Below, one piece after another: positions 9,946 to 11,814 of a stretch of DNA of 11,814 nt. This DNA is from CAYIBD01 sp964361655 (GTDB lineage: Bacteria; Patescibacteriota; Minisyncoccia; Sungbacterales; SURF-37). The position numbers and the translations under genes were made by a program. The notes beneath the pieces were generated by a model. That model was not told where the DNA came from and did no database searches. It saw only the letters and a program-made list of their open reading frames with translations. Positions within the stretch are counted from its first letter, which is position 1. Each line of letters starts with the position of its first letter. The stretch spans positions 1 through 11,814 of the forward strand of contig CAYIBD010000021.1 of assembly GCA_964361655.1 (NCBI GenBank), given 5' to 3'.

Positions 9946-11220
9946 ATGAAGGAAATTTATCTCGATTACGCAGCTACTACCCCTTTGGATCCTCGCGTCA
10001 AAGCGGCCATGGATCCGTATTGGGATATTGCCTACGGCAATCCCTCAACGCTCTATCGCCAGGGGCGGCTGGCCAAAGACGCGGTTGACCGCAGCCGCGC
10101 GATTGTGGCGCGGATTGTGAATTGCCGGCCGGAGGAAATCATTTTCACTGCCGGCGGAACCGAGGCCGATAATATTGCCATCTTTGGGGCGACTGCCATG
10201 CACCGCGGCCTCGGCAAGCATCTAATCACAACTGCTTTTGAGCATCACGCCGGTCTTCGATCGTTTGAGTCGCTCGAGCGCGAGGGATGGGAGGTAACGT
10301 ACTTGCCGGTTGGTGAAGCTGGGATTGTGGATGTCATGGCAGTGGAGAACGCCATCCGGCCTGACACGCTTCTGGTCTCGGTGATGTATGCCAATAACGA
10401 GATCGGGACGATCCAGCCGATTGCCGAGATCGGCAAGGTTATCAAAGATGTTCGGAAGCGGCGGCAAGCGGAGAAAAATCAGCTGCCGATCTACTTCCAT
10501 TGCGATGCTTCTCAAGCCGCTGGGTATTGCGATCTTGAGGTCGAGAAGCTGGGCGTGGATTTGATGAGTTTGAACGGCGGTAAGATTTACGGGCCTAAGG
10601 GAACCGGTGCGTTATATGTCCGGCGCGGCACGCGCTTGAAGCCAATCTATCATGGCGGAGAGCAGGAAGGCCGTCTGCGGCCGGGGACTGAAAATGTGCC
10701 GGGCATTGTCGGGTTTGCCAGAGCTCTTGAGATTTCCGAGGCCGAACGGAAAAGCGAATCAGCTCGGCTGACGGAACTCCGTGATTATTTTACGCGGCGC
10801 CTGGTTTCCGAGATCCCGAAAACCGTTTTGAACGGCCATCCCACAACGCGGCTGCCGTCGAACGTCAATGTCTCGATTCTTGATATTGAAGGCGAGGCCG
10901 TGATTTTATACCTCGATGCCAAGGGCATTGCCATCTCCACTGGCTCGGCCTGCACCTCGGTCACGCTTGACCCCTCGCACGTCATCCTGGCTCTCGGCAA
11001 GCCCTACGAGTACGCTCATTCCTCGCTCCGTTTTACCCTGGGACGCCCCACAACGAAGGAAGATCTCGATTATGTGATGGGGGTGCTCCCGGGCATCGTT
11101 GAGAAGCTCCGCGTCATCTCGCCGATCCGGATGGAGGTCGGGCAGAAGGATATTTCCCACCCTGAAGCTTTTGCCGGACAGGGAGCAAGGGTAAAGGTTG
11201 GCGGTAGGTCGTACAAATAA
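9946..11220 (+). CDS. cysteine desulfurase (NifS/IscS family)
   Basis: A 424-residue PLP enzyme that removes sulfur from cysteine as a protein persulfide for Fe-S clusters and thiolated RNA. Visible features are IYLDYAATTPLDP (4-16), FTAGGTEADN (67-76), AFEHHAG (97-103), DASQAAG (188-194), the PLP lysine Lys213 in NGGKIYGPKG, RPGTEN (245-250) and the catalytic Cys336 in STGSACTS. The residue before the lysine is Gly, where IscS and NifS have His (GHK). The active-site loop is class I length, as in IscS. The C-terminal tail after about 395 is polar. No scaffold gene (iscU/sufU) is in the window. The upstream Rrf2 gene suggests the operon responds to cysteine, iron or Fe-S status. Confidence 0.94.
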   Translation: MKEIYLDYAATTPLDPRVKAAMDPYWDIAYGNPSTLYRQGRLAKDAVDRSRAIVARIVNCRPEEIIFTAGGTEADNIAIFGATAMHRGLGKHLITTAFEHHAGLRSFESLEREGWEVTYLPVGEAGIVDVMAVENAIRPDTLLVSVMYANNEIGTIQPIAEIGKVIKDVRKRRQAEKNQLPIYFHCDASQAAGYCDLEVEKLGVDLMSLNGGKIYGPKGTGALYVRRGTRLKPIYHGGEQEGRLRPGTENVPGIVGFARALEISEAERKSESARLTELRDYFTRRLVSEIPKTVLNGHPTTRLPSNVNVSILDIEGEAVILYLDAKGIAISTGSACTSVTLDPSHVILALGKPYEYAHSSLRFTLGRPTTKEDLDYVMGVLPGIVEKLRVISPIRMEVGQKDISHPEAFAGQGARVKVGGRSYK

Positions 11221-11224
11221 GAAA

Positions 11225-11250
11225 GCTGACCCGCTCTGGGGTCAGCGTTT
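11225..11250. terminator. bidirectional terminator between convergent genes
   Basis: GCTGACCC (11225-11232) and GGGTCAGC (11239-11246) form a perfect eight-base stem with a six-base loop. On the plus strand GTTT follows; on the minus strand TTTCTTATTT follows, a better T-rich tail. It serves the cysteine desulfurase and the convergent gene at 11299-11640. Confidence 0.75.
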
Positions 11251-11298
11251 GGGGTGGCGGTGGCGGAGGTGCTCTTCGCCAAGTCCATCCTCAATCAA

Positions 11299-11640
11299 TC
11301 AAACATCCTCGCATGATATGATCGCGTGGCCTTCCCGGACAGCTTGGCGCGCCGCCCCCATCGTTTCGAGGCGATCGAGCGCCTCCGCCTCTGCACGGCC
11401 GCGGAGGATCGCGATGGACTCAATCTGGAGTCCTGTACCATCGAGCTTCGTTCTGAAATGGGCGTCGAGCATGTCGGCGGCTGCCGCCGGCGTCTCGGCC
11501 TCGAGCGGAATCATATGACGCTCGACATGGTACCAGCCACTCCCCGGGAATCGATCTAACTCGAGCAGGTGGCCGTTGGAGGCCTGGTGCGGTGGCTCGA
11601 GAAGTTCCTCGACTCTGGCAATCGTCACTTCTGCGACCAT
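11299..11640 (-). CDS. 113-residue protein of unknown function
   Basis: No family recognised. The sequence looks like a compact alpha/beta protein: a strand and helix (MVAEVTIARVEELLE), a loop, SGWYHVERHMIPLEAE, a long Ala-rich helix (TPAAAADMLDAHFRTKL), IESIAILRGRAEAEALDRLE and a final helix ending in GHAIISCEDV. There is no signal peptide or membrane segment. I chose the ATG at 11640; a longer reading to 11745 would run through the likely promoter (TTGAAT, 17 bases, CATAGT) and the start of the opposite gene. GGAAGAGG lies 12 bases before the ATG, somewhat far for a ribosome site. The terminator with a T-rich tail on this strand supports a real gene. Confidence 0.58.
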   Translation of the reverse strand: MVAEVTIARVEELLEPPHQASNGHLLELDRFPGSGWYHVERHMIPLEAETPAAAADMLDAHFRTKLDGTGLQIESIAILRGRAEAEALDRLETMGAARQAVREGHAIISCEDV

Positions 11641-11661
11641 CAGTGAAAATGTCCTCTTCCC

Positions 11662-11696
11662 ACTATGACTATGCCTGAAGAGCGAAAACAATTCAA
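11662..11696 (-). promoter_or_regulatory. possible promoter of the 113-residue gene
   Basis: On the minus strand, TTGAAT (complement of 11691-11696), 17 bases and CATAGT (complement of 11668-11673) form a moderate promoter; a second CATAGT follows at once. These elements overlap the first codons of the plus-strand frame at 11665. Confidence 0.4.
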
Positions 11697-11814
11697 GACC
11701 GCGGCCCAGCCGGTGGATGTTGTCAATCAGTTCACCCCGACGCAAACTTCGGCGGTTGCCTCGGTTGCTACGGGGCGGGCCGGCGAGAAGCCAGAGCAGA
11801 TTGACGTGGTCAAT
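11665..11814 (+). CDS. start of an unidentified protein, cut by the window edge
   Basis: Fifty codons open to the window end, from ATG 11665 (or ATG 11671). The visible part is hydrophilic and probably disordered: it begins MTMPEERKQFKTAAQP, then VDVVNQFTPTQTSAVASVAT, and ends KPEQIDVVN. The codon composition, with GC-rich third positions, resembles the neighbouring genes. No Shine-Dalgarno site is visible. The near-repeated VDVVN and IDVVN are separated by about 30 residues. The family cannot be told from this fragment. Confidence 0.45.
   Translation, partial: MTMPEERKQFKTAAQPVDVVNQFTPTQTSAVASVATGRAGEKPEQIDVVN

Overview
The window is bacterial, moderately GC-rich, and gene-dense, with short or overlapping gene junctions. 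The gene set suggests a streamlined lineage such as Patescibacteria/CPR: a stand-alone winged-helix Cas2-like protein, a minimal Tag-like glycosylase, an archaeal-type RtcB with archease, and a cysteine desulfurase with an NGGK lysine motif. This placement rests on gene content and style only; no marker gene or rRNA is present.

Left part (1-2712). The window opens in the 3' end of an MTH1-like Nudix hydrolase gene whose frame is broken near the edge. A RelB/DinJ antitoxin and a RelE/YafQ toxin follow, with overlapping stop and start and a dyad operator around the promoter. Next come methionine sulfoxide reductase B (MsrB), which carries an extra palindrome-bearing segment next to its active site, a reduced Tag-like 3-methyladenine glycosylase homologue, and type 1 isopentenyl-diphosphate isomerase (Idi).

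Centre (2747-6055). Four same-strand genes form an RNA end-healing and ligation cluster: ThpR (2H cyclic phosphodiesterase), archease, a small-molecule-type SAM methyltransferase, and RtcB ligase. ThpR and archease overlap by ATGA. Archease and the methyltransferase are one base apart. RtcB follows 36 bases later. RtcB joins 2',3'-cyclic-phosphate (or 3'-phosphate) ends to 5'-OH ends, archease activates RtcB, and ThpR acts on the same chemistry of ends. The methyltransferase is the unexpected member.

Right-centre (6056-8848). A 353-base gene-free stretch leads to a minus-strand gene for a PaaX-like protein with a Cas2-like C-terminal domain; no CRISPR array is visible. A diverged 42-base sequence covering this gene's promoter recurs in the same orientation beyond its 3' end. 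Upstream lies a 92-residue minus-strand protein of unknown function with its own promoter, Shine-Dalgarno site and terminator, and then a divergent MFS transporter.

Right part (8849-11814). An unrecognised 145-residue gene ends inside its own terminator. An Rrf2-family regulator, a small zinc-ribbon/rubredoxin-like protein and a NifS/IscS cysteine desulfurase follow as a probable sulfur/Fe-S operon. A shared bidirectional terminator separates it from a minus-strand gene of unknown function, and the window ends in the start of a plus-strand reading frame.

Across the window there is a recurring arrangement in which a -10 element sits 6-8 bases upstream of the start codon with no Shine-Dalgarno sequence. 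This suggests leaderless transcripts for relB, idi, thpR and the Cas2-like gene, and possibly the Tag-like gene. Other genes, such as those starting at 7405 (minus) and 8887, have clear AGGAGG sites.
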